From the NCBI GenBank assembly GCA_910585555.1, contig CAJUFU010000044.1, positions 1 through 23,467 on the forward strand: a stretch of DNA of 23,467 nucleotides. The letters run 5' to 3'. The stretch is from an uncultured Lachnospiraceae bacterium. Its GTDB lineage: Bacteria; Bacillota; Clostridia; Lachnospirales; Lachnospiraceae. The position numbers were made by a program, and so were the translations under genes. This document shows, piece by piece, positions 1-7,824 of the stretch. Within the stretch, counting starts at the first letter, position 1. Each line of letters starts with the position of its first letter. The notes under the pieces are model-generated. The model was not told the origin of the DNA, searched no databases, and saw only the letters and a program-made list of their open reading frames with translations.

Positions 1-359
1 CTTTCAGGGCAGAAGGAGGTCTGATTCCTGCGGAGATTTATGAGCGTGTTATGACCACCTGTTTTCCGGTATCCGTAGAACAGGTGAGGGATTATTGCGG
101 TTATCATGCAGATGCAGACGGCTATGAATATGAAATGGTATTTGCAAGGCAGTTTCCGCCTTTTGGGGAAGTGGTAGATTACAAACAGGGTGCGGATGGA
201 ACAATTACACTTTATGTAGATGGCGTCTGGATAGATTACAATTCGGATTGTGCTTTTACCAATCAGATTGTTGTCCAGCCATTCCCGGATGGGACATTCC
301 GGTATTTGTCTAATAAGATTGAACAAAAGGAACTGGAACTGCCACAAATAGGGAAATGA
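1..359 (+). CDS. 3' end of an unrecognised protein gene
   Basis: The frame is open from base 3 to a TGA at 357-359, so the gene begins before the window and 118 C-terminal residues are visible. An internal ATG lies at 51, but the in-frame codons before it encode plausible protein and no ribosome site precedes it, so I treat the gene as 5'-truncated. The visible part is hydrophilic and mixed alpha/beta, rich in aromatic and acidic residues (for example PFGEVVDYKQGADGTITLYVDGVW), with no membrane segment and no motif I can name. It ends in a soluble domain and converges on blaR1, whose stop lies 39 bases further on. Because it is convergent it is not in the bla operon, and I infer no function. 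Confidence 0.7.
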   Translation, partial: FRAEGGLIPAEIYERVMTTCFPVSVEQVRDYCGYHADADGYEYEMVFARQFPPFGEVVDYKQGADGTITLYVDGVWIDYNSDCAFTNQIVVQPFPDGTFRYLSNKIEQKELELPQIGK

Positions 360-372
360 AGGGAGGGGCATT

Positions 373-414
373 AAAAGAAGAAAGCATATGGTATTTACTA
401 TATACCCATATGGG
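373..414 (-). terminator. Probable terminator of the blaI-blaR1 transcript
   Basis: On the minus strand the segment 412-385 can fold with arms CATATGG(G)TA and TACCATATG, with one bulged G and a loop of about 9 nt. It is followed by a pyrimidine-rich CTTTCTTCTTTT stretch (384-373). The blaR1 stop codon lies inside the loop. The U-tract is interrupted, so the terminator is plausible but not strong. Confidence 0.45.
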
Positions 415-2203
415 ACAGGATGGAGAGGGAGATTTCTGACGCTTTACTGCCTGTGGCATTTTCAGCGGCTTGGATGTTGGCAGCGAAAACGTATGTATTG
501 TCAGCGGTTTCAAGTAAGCCAACAAACCAGCCATTCACATCCTGCCCGTCTACACGTCCGGTTCCGGTTTTTCCGTAAAAGTTTTTGCCTTTCGATGAAA
601 AGTTTTCTGACGAAATTAAGCAGATAGAATTTTTTACAGCGTTTATGTTTTCCGGGGCAAAGTCAAATTGGTTGTTGTACAGGGCTGTTAAAAGTTCGAC
701 CTGTTCTACTGGGGAGATTTTTAGTGCTCCCTGCATCCAGTATGGGGAAAGAGTTGCATTTACCATCTCATTCCCATAGCCGATTTTTCGGATATAATCT
801 TGAATGGCAGTTTCACCAATCTGTTTATCTATTTCCTCGAAATACCAGTTGACGGAGGACTGCATGGCAGAAAGTAAATCCTGATCTCCGTTCCATGCTT
901 CAAATGGGTGATTTGTTCCGTCCCATGCCATAAAAGAATCATCTGGCGAAATCACGCCTTCTTCCAGTCCAAACAGCGCATCATAGATTTTGTAAGTAGA
1001 ATTGGGAGAGGTCCTTAAAGTGGCCTGCTCCATGTCATAGACATTCCATGTATCGTTGTTTAAATCATATAGTACAAAGCTGCCCTCATATCCGTTGAAC
1101 CAGGCGGACAAGTCAATGGTGGAAACTTTGTCAGAGGGAATATTCCACTGATACCGGTTCTGCTCTGCGGCATAGGTGGAAAGTATTGGAGCAAGCCCCA
1201 AAAGAATAACGCTAATCGTGGCAAAAGCGGTAAATCCCTTTAATTTTGTGCAAACAGAAGGTTTTTTATAAGAGGAGATATTAGCAATTCTTTGCTGCAT
1301 CTGCTTCATGCTTCCGCTGATTCCGGCCGCAAAGGGGAAAGGCGTGAGGGAAACTTTTTGCGCAAAATTGATGAGAGTATTTCCGTAATCTTCATAATCG
1401 CTTTCATCCAGAAGCTTCAGGACGGATGTATCACAGGCAATCTCTCTGTCATTGCGCATTTCTTTCAGTGCAAACCAGACACATGGGTTACTCCAGTAGA
1501 GTATGCCGAAAAAGTTCATAAGGAAACCAGCCAGTGCGTCTTTGTGCCTGTAATGTTGTAATTCGTGCAGCAGCATATAACGCATATCCGCAGCGTTAAA
1601 ATCCGATATGAGATGAATGGGAAGATAAATGCGGGGGTTAAATAATCCCACGATAACGGGAGATTTCAGGAAGGCGGTGCTGTAAATGGGAATCTTTCTT
1701 TTTATTTTCAGCTCCCTTAAACAGTTATGATATAAAATACGGACGGTCTTGTTCTGCAGAGGAAGCGCTGATTTCTTTATGGCGTTTAATCGGGATACTG
1801 ATTTTATTACGAATAAAATCATAGTCAGAATGCCAGCCAGCCAAATACTGCATAAAATCAGCCCAATCATGGAAGGGGTTTTTCTGCTGACGGACAGTGC
1901 AAAATCATTCATCTGCCTGGCAACGCCGGAGGGATTGGGATTTAGCACGCCTTCCATAATCGTCCCTCTGTTTGATGGCGCTGCATTTTTCCATGCGCCA
2001 AGCAATGTGAGAGCCTGGGTAAACGAAGCCGGGCGAAAGGGAACAAAGGGGACGACAAGAATTCCAAGCAGCAGATACCATAAATGGAACTGCATCCGGC
2101 TGGTCAAATAATTTTTAAATGCCCGTTTTGCAATAATAAGAAAACCTATGATGATACAAATAAAAATATTACATAGGAAAAAGCGTATTCCAAAATTTGC
2201 CAT
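398..2203 (-). CDS. blaR1: BlaR1/MecR1-type beta-lactam sensor and M56 metalloprotease
   Basis: Integral-membrane sensor-transducer of 601 residues. Acylation of the outer domain by a beta-lactam activates an inner zinc protease that removes the repressor BlaI. Several membrane helices occupy the N-terminal third. The M56 zinc motif HELQH is at residues 213-217, with the downstream third-ligand region NDREIACD. The C-terminal class-D-like penicillin-binding domain has all three active motifs: STYK with the acylated Ser402, SVN at 450-452 and KTGTG from Lys545. The length and Ser402 position agree with what I recall for Bacillus licheniformis BlaR1. I chose the ATG at 2203 because GGGGGAAG precedes it and the blaI stop lies one base upstream. 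The open frame extends 44 codons further into blaI but without a ribosome site. No residue loss is visible, so it should be a working sensor. Confidence 0.93.
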   Translation of the reverse strand: MANFGIRFFLCNIFICIIIGFLIIAKRAFKNYLTSRMQFHLWYLLLGILVVPFVPFRPASFTQALTLLGAWKNAAPSNRGTIMEGVLNPNPSGVARQMNDFALSVSRKTPSMIGLILCSIWLAGILTMILFVIKSVSRLNAIKKSALPLQNKTVRILYHNCLRELKIKRKIPIYSTAFLKSPVIVGLFNPRIYLPIHLISDFNAADMRYMLLHELQHYRHKDALAGFLMNFFGILYWSNPCVWFALKEMRNDREIACDTSVLKLLDESDYEDYGNTLINFAQKVSLTPFPFAAGISGSMKQMQQRIANISSYKKPSVCTKLKGFTAFATISVILLGLAPILSTYAAEQNRYQWNIPSDKVSTIDLSAWFNGYEGSFVLYDLNNDTWNVYDMEQATLRTSPNSTYKIYDALFGLEEGVISPDDSFMAWDGTNHPFEAWNGDQDLLSAMQSSVNWYFEEIDKQIGETAIQDYIRKIGYGNEMVNATLSPYWMQGALKISPVEQVELLTALYNNQFDFAPENINAVKNSICLISSENFSSKGKNFYGKTGTGRVDGQDVNGWFVGLLETADNTYVFAANIQAAENATGSKASEISLSILSHMGI

Positions 2204-2204
2204 A

Positions 2205-2591
2205 TTACTTCCCCCTTTTTTTTGAACCCTCCATGAGAAGGGAGCGGAGCGTGTCAATTTCTGATTCGGAGAGTTTATCATCTTTGATATAGGCAGAAAG
2301 CATGGCGGTAATATCTCCGTCATAATAACGTTCAAGAAAAGAGCAGCTTTCCTGGCCGATATATTCCTTTTCTTCTATCAAAGGCGTGTAAACGAAAACC
2401 CTGCTCTGCTTTTCATAGGAAAGCGCTCCTTTGGTGACAAGCCGCTTTATTAAGGTCTGTATTGTCTTAGGTCTCCATTTTGTGGTTTGCGTTAATTTTT
2501 CGGTGATTTCATTGGTACTGATCGGTGCGTGTTTCCATATAACTTTCATCACTTCAAATTCGGCTTCTGAAATTTGCGGCAACGTTTTCAT
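2205..2591 (-). CDS. blaI: BlaI/MecI-family repressor
   Basis: Winged-helix repressor of 128 residues, the normal length for BlaI/MecI/CopY. Residues 7-75 form the DNA-binding wing, including KWRPKTIQTLIKRLVTKGAL as the recognition-helix region. The C-terminal half is the dimerisation domain. It is the first gene of a two-gene unit with blaR1 and is separated from it by one base. It probably represses its own promoter through the palindrome at 2611-2622. In Staphylococcus BlaI the BlaR1-dependent cleavage falls at Asn101-Phe102. The corresponding residues here appear to be Ala100-Tyr101, so the cleavage chemistry or register may differ. The start ATG at 2591 has a GGGGGAUU-type ribosome site. 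Confidence 0.92.
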   Translation of the reverse strand: MKTLPQISEAEFEVMKVIWKHAPISTNEITEKLTQTTKWRPKTIQTLIKRLVTKGALSYEKQSRVFVYTPLIEEKEYIGQESCSFLERYYDGDITAMLSAYIKDDKLSESEIDTLRSLLMEGSKKRGK

Positions 2592-2610
2592 CTGTAATCC
2601 CCCTTAAATC

Positions 2611-2656
2611 TTACGAGCGTAATATAAATTATAGTGTGAAAATGGGGAAATGTCAA
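2611..2656 (-). promoter_or_regulatory. blaI-blaR1 promoter with Bla-type operator
   Basis: Reading the minus strand, TTGACA (2656-2651) is followed by exactly 17 bases and then TATAAT (2633-2628), a consensus sigma-A promoter. Six bases further on is the palindrome TTACGCTCGTAA (2622-2611), which would cover the transcription start. BlaI/MecI operators have a TTACA-nn-TGTAA core. This one keeps the outer TTAC/GTAA arms with a changed inner pair, and the TATTAC...GTAAGATTT surroundings resemble the Bacillus licheniformis bla operator as I remember it. Binding here would block initiation, giving autorepression. Confidence 0.85.
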
Positions 2657-2721
2657 TTTTATTAGAATGCGGATTTGCGGTGGAAATCAATATGGAATCG
2701 GGTGAACTTAAAATCAAAAAC

Positions 2722-2736
2722 AACCGAGAGACGGTT
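2722..2736. promoter_or_regulatory. Short inverted repeat in the blaI/xre divergent region
   Basis: AACCG-AGAGA-CGGTT is a perfect 5-bp inverted repeat about 85 bases upstream of the XRE gene and 65 bases upstream of the blaI -35 box. It is followed by A-rich DNA on the plus strand, so the minus strand carries a T-rich tail. It could be an operator for the adjacent XRE regulator or a weak hairpin. The stem is short, so the call is tentative. Confidence 0.25.
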
Positions 2737-2821
2737 AAAAAATACATAAAGTTGGGTTATTTTTTATTCTGTATATTTTATCTATGTGTTGCTATCATTT
2801 CTCCATATGGAGGTGAAAATC

Positions 2822-3157
2822 ATGGATAATAGCAGAAAAGAAGCAAATATACAGATTGGAAAGAGGTTGAGAGAAGCAAGAAGTAATCTTGGCAGGACGC
2901 AGGCAGAAATTGCTATATCTCTTGGTGTGTCAGAAGAGCATTACCGTAAATATGAGTCCGGTGCTACCGGATTGTCGGCAGACAAACTGTTGGTATTGTA
3001 TCATGAGTATGGAATTGACCCCACTTATCTGATTACAGGGTCTTGTCTAAAAAATAATTTTGATGTGGATTATTATATTGCAAACTGCAATAAAGAGCAG
3101 AAAGATGCTTTTTTGGATCGGGTACTTGCCTATATGTCGCGTATCATTAAGAAATGA
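2822..3157 (+). CDS. Small XRE-family HTH transcriptional regulator
   Basis: A 111-residue cytoplasmic DNA-binding protein. Residues 12-68 are a Cro/C1-type helix-turn-helix (IGKRLREAR, then TQAEIAISLGVSEEHYRKYESG, ending GIDPTYLITG). The C-terminal 40 residues have no recognised sensor domain. The start is the ATG at 2822 behind GGAGGTG. A GTG at 2786 is in frame but has no ribosome site. The gene is monocistronic, diverging from blaI and lying 133 bases before the transporter promoter. Its targets cannot be read from sequence. The repeat at 2722-2736 and the transporter promoter downstream are the nearest candidates. Family assignment is secure and the role is unknown. Confidence 0.85.
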   Translation: MDNSRKEANIQIGKRLREARSNLGRTQAEIAISLGVSEEHYRKYESGATGLSADKLLVLYHEYGIDPTYLITGSCLKNNFDVDYYIANCNKEQKDAFLDRVLAYMSRIIKK

Positions 3158-3225
3158 TAATCCTGCCCTTTTTGCGTTATTTATGATTCTTTTGAGGGAG
3201 AATTATAATTATTTTGTAAAATAAG

Positions 3226-3255
3226 TGGACAGGCATGGAAATGTAAGGTTATAAT
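3226..3255 (+). promoter_or_regulatory. Promoter for the NSS transporter operon
   Basis: TGGACA (3226-3231), an 18-base spacer and TATAAT (3250-3255) form a good sigma-A promoter. It lies about 35 bases upstream of the transporter ATG, giving a leader of roughly 30 bases. Confidence 0.7.
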
Positions 3256-3290
3256 GTAACGTAATATTATAAATTATCGGAGGATGTATT

Positions 3291-4688
3291 ATGGGTGAGG
3301 CGGCATCTGGCAACAAATCAGAGAAATCAGCTGGAATGCGGGGGAAATTTTCCGGACGTATCGGTTATGTTTTAGCAGTAGCAGGTTCTGCGGTGGGACT
3401 TGGTAATATTTGGAGATTTCCGTATCTGGCAGCTAAGTATGGCGGCGGCATGTTTTTGCTGGTTTATCTGATTTTGACAGTTACGTTTGGATATGTATTG
3501 ATTGTATCAGAAACGGCTCTGGGGCGTATGGTCAAGAAAGGGCCGGTGGGTGCATTCCATAGTTTTGGCAAGAGCCTGCCGTTTCATCTTGGCGGCTGGG
3601 TCAATGCAGTGGTTCCTATGATAATTGTTCCGTATTATTGCGTTATTGGAGGATGGGTTCTCAAATTTCTGGTTGAGTATCTTAGGGGAAATGCGCATGT
3701 ACTGGCAGGGGACGGATATTTTCCTGAGTTTATCGCGTCTTCCGGCAGTGTTGAGCTTTGGTTTTTATTGTTCTCCTTTCTGGTTTTTGCCGTGATCTTG
3801 GCAGGTGTGGAACAGGGTGTGGAGAGAGTGACCAAGTTTATGATGCCGGTGTTGGTGGTTCTTGCCATTTTCGTAGCAATATATTCTATGACGCGTCCGG
3901 GAGCATTTGAAGGCGTCAAATATTTTCTGATACCGAATTTTGAGACTTTTTCCTGGATGACTGTAGTGGCTGCAATGGGACAGATGTTCTATTCCCTGTC
4001 GATTGCAATGGGTGTGCTTTATACTTATGGTTCTTATATAGGCAAGGATGTGGATATTGAAAAGAGCACATCGCAGATTGAGATTTTTGATACAGGCATT
4101 GCAATGCTGGGTGGTTTGATGATCATTCCTGCGGTTTTTGCCTTTTCTGGCGGAGACATGGAAACGCTGCAGGCAGGACCTTCACTCACTTTTATTACGC
4201 TACCTAAGATATTTGCCAGTATGGGGGCGGGAACGATTGTTGCCATTGCCTTTTTCCTTATGTTCCTGTTCGCGGCGCTGACCAGTGCTATTTCCATTAT
4301 GGAAGCGAGTGTGGCAACGTTTCAGGATGAGCTGCATTTAAGCCGCTCCAAAAGTTGTCTGATCATGGTGGTTGTAACATTTGTCTTAGGTTCTGCTTCA
4401 GCACTGGGATATGGTATCTGGGATGGCATCAGGATTCTTGGTATGCAGTTTTTGGATTTCTTCGATTTCTTGACGAATTCAATCATGATGCCTATCGGGG
4501 CATTGGCGACCTGTTTCCTGATATTGCGGGTGGTCGGTCTTAAGAAGATTGCGGAGGAAGTGGAGATATCTTCTGCGTTTCACAGGAAAAAGTTATATAA
4601 CTTTTTCTTAAAGTATCTGGCACCAATCTGTATTGCCATTATACTGCTTAGTTCCATTGCCAATGTGATGGGGTGGATTTCGTTGTAA
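3291..4688 (+). CDS. Sodium-dependent amino-acid transporter, NSS/SNF family
   Basis: A 465-residue polytopic membrane protein of the neurotransmitter:sodium symporter family (LeuT fold), which imports amino acids or related amines using the sodium gradient. The family signature SAVGLGNIWRFPYLAAKYGGG at residues 33-53 forms TM1 and part of the substrate and sodium site. Later helices include GQMFYSLSIAMGVLYTYGSY (TM6 region) and FLFAALTSAISIMEA (TM8 region). The length fits bacterial 11-12 helix members. The substrate cannot be inferred. The start ATG has CGGAGG eight bases upstream. It is followed after 11 bases by a small membrane-protein gene, then a terminator, so the two form one unit. 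A large sodium/proton antiporter operon lies elsewhere in the window, so sodium may be an important coupling ion in this organism. Confidence 0.93.
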   Translation: MGEAASGNKSEKSAGMRGKFSGRIGYVLAVAGSAVGLGNIWRFPYLAAKYGGGMFLLVYLILTVTFGYVLIVSETALGRMVKKGPVGAFHSFGKSLPFHLGGWVNAVVPMIIVPYYCVIGGWVLKFLVEYLRGNAHVLAGDGYFPEFIASSGSVELWFLLFSFLVFAVILAGVEQGVERVTKFMMPVLVVLAIFVAIYSMTRPGAFEGVKYFLIPNFETFSWMTVVAAMGQMFYSLSIAMGVLYTYGSYIGKDVDIEKSTSQIEIFDTGIAMLGGLMIIPAVFAFSGGDMETLQAGPSLTFITLPKIFASMGAGTIVAIAFFLMFLFAALTSAISIMEASVATFQDELHLSRSKSCLIMVVVTFVLGSASALGYGIWDGIRILGMQFLDFFDFLTNSIMMPIGALATCFLILRVVGLKKIAEEVEISSAFHRKKLYNFFLKYLAPICIAIILLSSIANVMGWISL

Positions 4689-4699
4689 AGGAGACTGCC

Positions 4700-5173
4700 A
4701 TGATCATACTCCCCTCATTGGATGAGACGATAGTATCTAAAATGAGTATGGAAGAGATTTGTGAAGCGCTGGGTGCGGTGACAGTACCTCGAAAGGAACA
4801 TCGTTATGGCGACAGACGGGGAGAGTTTATTGGAGAAGTTGACACTGCAGGATTTAAGGTGGTCAGCAACATTTCTTATCGAAATTCCTTTTTGCCGATT
4901 ATACAAGGCAGTGTTAGAGCAGAAGGAAGCAGATCTGTCATTACGATAAAGATGAGAATGCATTGGTTTGTATCTGTGTTTTCGGCGATATGGCTTGGGT
5001 TTGTCACGCTGTTCATGCTGGCAGGGGTTCTCATGCTTGTTGTGGAAAGTGATTTCAGCTTATTGTGCGGGTCAGGGGGAATGATGTTATTTGGCCAGCT
5101 TCTAATCAGAGGCGGATTTTATATACCGGCGAAGAAGGCGTTAAAGAGGATGAAGGAACTGTTTGGAGAGTGA
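4700..5173 (+). CDS. Unrecognised small membrane protein, co-transcribed with the transporter
   Basis: 157 residues that I do not recognise. The first 90 are hydrophilic, with a basic patch (VPRKEHRYGDRRGEF) and beta-like alternation. Two membrane helices follow (about residues 93-117, WFVSVFSAIWLGFVTLFMLAG, and 120-143). A short basic cytoplasmic tail (KKALKRMKELFGE) ends the protein. I chose the ATG at 4700 behind AAAGGAG. A GTG at 4673 would overlap the transporter and lacks a ribosome site. Tight linkage to the transporter suggests an accessory or regulatory subunit, but that is inference from position only. The stop codon sits in the loop of the operon terminator. Confidence 0.75.
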   Translation: MIILPSLDETIVSKMSMEEICEALGAVTVPRKEHRYGDRRGEFIGEVDTAGFKVVSNISYRNSFLPIIQGSVRAEGSRSVITIKMRMHWFVSVFSAIWLGFVTLFMLAGVLMLVVESDFSLLCGSGGMMLFGQLLIRGGFYIPAKKALKRMKELFGE

Positions 5174-5193
5174 AGACCAGACAGTTCTTTTTT
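5156..5193 (+). terminator. Intrinsic terminator of the transporter operon
   Basis: GAACTGTTTGG (5156-5166) pairs with CCAGACAGTTC (5177-5187) over 11 bp with one U-G wobble, around a 10-nt loop. Six T residues (5188-5193) follow. The left arm is coding sequence and the stop codon TGA (5171-5173) is in the loop, so ribosomes terminating there would cover the stem. Confidence 0.85.
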
Positions 5194-5217
5194 GTTAGAA
5201 AATGAAAGGATATCAGA

Positions 5218-5247
5218 AACTATACAATTTCATGGAAATGTATAGTT
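5218..5247. repeat. Long inverted repeat upstream of the MMPL promoter
   Basis: AACTATACAATTTC, a 3-base ATG loop, then GAAATGTATAGTT: 13 paired bases with a single bulged A. It ends 15 bases before the -35 box of the MMPL promoter and is not followed by a T-run, so it looks more like an operator or activator site than a terminator. Confidence 0.6.
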
Positions 5248-5262
5248 CTCTTTGCCTTAGAA

Positions 5263-5291
5263 TTGACAATTTTTACACGCAGTGCTATATT
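5263..5291 (+). promoter_or_regulatory. Promoter of the MMPL-GLUG operon
   Basis: TTGACA (5263-5268), a 17-base spacer and TATATT (5286-5291) form a near-consensus sigma-A promoter. The expected start near 5298 gives a leader of about 20 bases containing the GAGAGGTG ribosome site. Confidence 0.8.
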
Positions 5292-5319
5292 TCTTCCTAA
5301 ATGAGAGAGGTGTTTAGCA

Positions 5320-7824
5320 ATGGATAATGAACAAAAGGCAAAAAAGGGTGGAAACCAGGCAATGCTCAAGATTTGCGGATTTATTGTAGATAAACGCAAT
5401 CTGTTTTTCCTGTTGTTTGGAATCTTGATCATTTTTTCGGCCATATCAAGAAATTGGGTCAATGTAGAGAATTCTATGTCCCACTATCTGCCGGATTCTA
5501 CGGAAACAAAGCAAGGTCTGGATTTGATGGAACAGGAGTTTATTACATATGGAACCTGCAATGTGATGGTTGCAAATCTTTCTTACGAGCAGGCAGAGTC
5601 CATTGGCCAGAAATTGGAGTTTATGCCGGGTATCTTTTCGGTGGACTATGATGATTCAGAAGATCATTATTACAATGGTTCTTCCTATTATAATATTACT
5701 TTTGACTATGATGAGAAAGACGACCGATGTCTGGAAGTATTGGACCGGGTTAAGACAGAACTTGCAGGATATGATTACTATCTTTCCACTACGTTGGGAG
5801 ATATTGAGGCGGAATTGATTGCAGAGGAGATGAATGTCATTATCGTCCTGGTAGCCATCGTGGTGGTGACAGTGCTTCTGCTCACGTCCCAGGCATATGC
5901 GGAAGTGCCGGTGCTTTTGATCACGTTTGTGGCGGCGGCGATTTTGCAGATGGGAACGAACTTTATTTTTGGGACAATTTCCTTTGTATCCAATTCTGTC
6001 ACTGTGGTACTGCAGCTTGCGTTGTCGGTGGATTATGCGATTATTCTTCTTAACAGATATAAAGAGGAACATGCTAATCTGGAATCCAGAGAGGCGATTA
6101 TTATTGCTTTGAGTAAAGCGATTCCGGAAATCTGCGGCAGTTCCCTGACGACAATCGGCGGTTTGATTGCCATGGGCTTTATGCAGTATAAGATGGGGCC
6201 GGATTTGTCCATGTGTCTGATCAAATCCATTATTTTAGCGCTGGGTTCCGTGTTCCTTTTGATGCCGGGCGTGATTATGTTATTTTCCAAACTGATGGAC
6301 AATACCAAGCATAAGAATTTTGTACCGGATATTCCTTTTGTAGGAAAGTTTGACTATGCAACGAGGCATGTTGTGGCGCCGCTTTTTGTAGTGGTCATAG
6401 TGGGAGCTTACATGGTGTCTAAGGACTGTCCGTATGTATTCGGTGACACAACGATTACGCCGCCGATTCAGAACAGTATTCAGAAGACAGAGGAAATGCA
6501 GACCGAAAACTTTGGCGCCAGCAATATGGTAGCGCTTATTGTGCCTGCGGGAGATTATGAGAGTGAAGCGAAGCTCTTAGCGGACTTAGAGGACTGTCCG
6601 GAAGTGGATTATACCATGGGGCTTACGAATATAGAAGCTTTGGATGGTTATTGTCTTACGGATAAACTGACGCCAAGGCAGTTTTCAGAACTGATCGATT
6701 TGGATTATGAGGTGGCGGAGCTGGTCTATGCGGCTTATGCTGTCAATGATGAAGATTATGCGAAAGTGGTTAATGGGCTTCCTGAATATAAGGTATCTCT
6801 GATTGACATGTTTATGTTTGTCTATGACGAGGTGGAGGAAGGGTATGTTACCTTGGATGATGAGCTGCAGGATACTTTGGACGATGCCTATCGGCAGATG
6901 AACTTTGCCAAGAATCAGCTGCAGGGGGAGAACTACAGTCGTATGCTGGTCTATCTGACGCTTCCGGAAGAGAGTGTGGAAACATTTGCCTTCTTGGATA
7001 AAATGCATGAGATTGCAGGGAAATATTATGAAGGCAGGGTTTTGGTCTGCGGGGAGTCTGTGAGCCAATATGATTTGCAGAAGACTTTTGGACGGGATAA
7101 TCTGGTGACCAATGTACTGTCTATTCTGACAGTGCTTGTGGTGCTGCTGTTTACTTTTAAGTCTGCAGGTATGCCGGTACTTTTGATCGCGGTTATTCAG
7201 GGCTGTATTTGGCTTAATTTTTCGGTGCCGGCATTGCAGCAGGATAATATTTTCTTTATGTCCTATCTGATTGTCAGCTCCATTCAGATGGGCGCCAATA
7301 TTGACTATGCGATAGTGATTGCGGGCCGGTACATGGAACTGCGTGAGACCAACGGCAGGCGGCAGTCCATCATAGATGCTATGAACCAGGCTTTTCCGAC
7401 GATTATTACGTCCGGAACCATGATGGTGGTTGCCGGCTTCCTGATCGGGAAACTGACTTCCAATGCGGCGATTTTCGGTATTGGAAAATCTCTCGGAAGG
7501 GGAACCTCTATTTCTATCCTGATAACGATGTTTGTCCTGCCGCAGATTCTTTTGGTGGGAGATAAGATTATAGAGAAGACAGCCTTTGTAATGAATATGC
7601 CAATCCGTACGAAGAACGCTTCCGGGCTGATGAAGGTGGATGGTCTGGTGCGCGGCAGGATTGACGGTGTGGTTACGGGTACGATGAAAGCCATCGTGAG
7701 AGGTAACGTAAGCGCCTATGTGGAGGCCGGTGACGTGACGGAACTTTCGGAGGAAGAATATAAGCAGATGGCGGACACGGTGTCTGCAGAGTTAGCGAGC
7801 AGGGAGGTGGCTGATCATGAATAA
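5320..7824 (+). CDS. MMPL/RND-superfamily membrane exporter
   Basis: An 834-residue proton-driven transporter built as two similar halves. The N-terminal cytoplasmic stretch is basic. TM1 is at about residues 27-44 and the first outer (porter) domain at 45-170. TM2-6 run to about 330, TM7 is near 350, and a second outer domain spans about 370-600. TM8-12 end near 750, followed by a cytoplasmic tail of about 85 residues. The Asp-Tyr pairs of the proton relay known from MmpL3 are present in both halves: LSVDYAI (Asp238-Tyr239) and ANIDYAI (Asp662-Tyr663), so the pump should be active. The substrate is unknown, and family members export lipids, siderophores or peptides. The next gene overlaps by 8 bases and encodes a secreted anchored protein, suggesting a joint envelope complex. 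The start ATG follows GAGAGGTG. Confidence 0.9.
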   Translation: MDNEQKAKKGGNQAMLKICGFIVDKRNLFFLLFGILIIFSAISRNWVNVENSMSHYLPDSTETKQGLDLMEQEFITYGTCNVMVANLSYEQAESIGQKLEFMPGIFSVDYDDSEDHYYNGSSYYNITFDYDEKDDRCLEVLDRVKTELAGYDYYLSTTLGDIEAELIAEEMNVIIVLVAIVVVTVLLLTSQAYAEVPVLLITFVAAAILQMGTNFIFGTISFVSNSVTVVLQLALSVDYAIILLNRYKEEHANLESREAIIIALSKAIPEICGSSLTTIGGLIAMGFMQYKMGPDLSMCLIKSIILALGSVFLLMPGVIMLFSKLMDNTKHKNFVPDIPFVGKFDYATRHVVAPLFVVVIVGAYMVSKDCPYVFGDTTITPPIQNSIQKTEEMQTENFGASNMVALIVPAGDYESEAKLLADLEDCPEVDYTMGLTNIEALDGYCLTDKLTPRQFSELIDLDYEVAELVYAAYAVNDEDYAKVVNGLPEYKVSLIDMFMFVYDEVEEGYVTLDDELQDTLDDAYRQMNFAKNQLQGENYSRMLVYLTLPEESVETFAFLDKMHEIAGKYYEGRVLVCGESVSQYDLQKTFGRDNLVTNVLSILTVLVVLLFTFKSAGMPVLLIAVIQGCIWLNFSVPALQQDNIFFMSYLIVSSIQMGANIDYAIVIAGRYMELRETNGRRQSIIDAMNQAFPTIITSGTMMVVAGFLIGKLTSNAAIFGIGKSLGRGTSISILITMFVLPQILLVGDKIIEKTAFVMNMPIRTKNASGLMKVDGLVRGRIDGVVTGTMKAIVRGNVSAYVEAGDVTELSEEEYKQMADTVSAELASREVADHE

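Noticed and set aside
404..414. CCCATATGGG palindrome as a regulator site
   Set aside because: It lies at the 3' end of blaR1, between convergent genes, and is better explained as part of the terminator stem there.
1749..2111. 120-codon plus-strand open frame opposite blaR1
   Set aside because: It mirrors the membrane-helix coding of blaR1, with no ribosome site or recognisable domain.
7305..7694. 129-codon minus-strand open frame opposite the MMPL gene
   Set aside because: It is a shadow of conserved transmembrane coding on the plus strand, with no independent signals.
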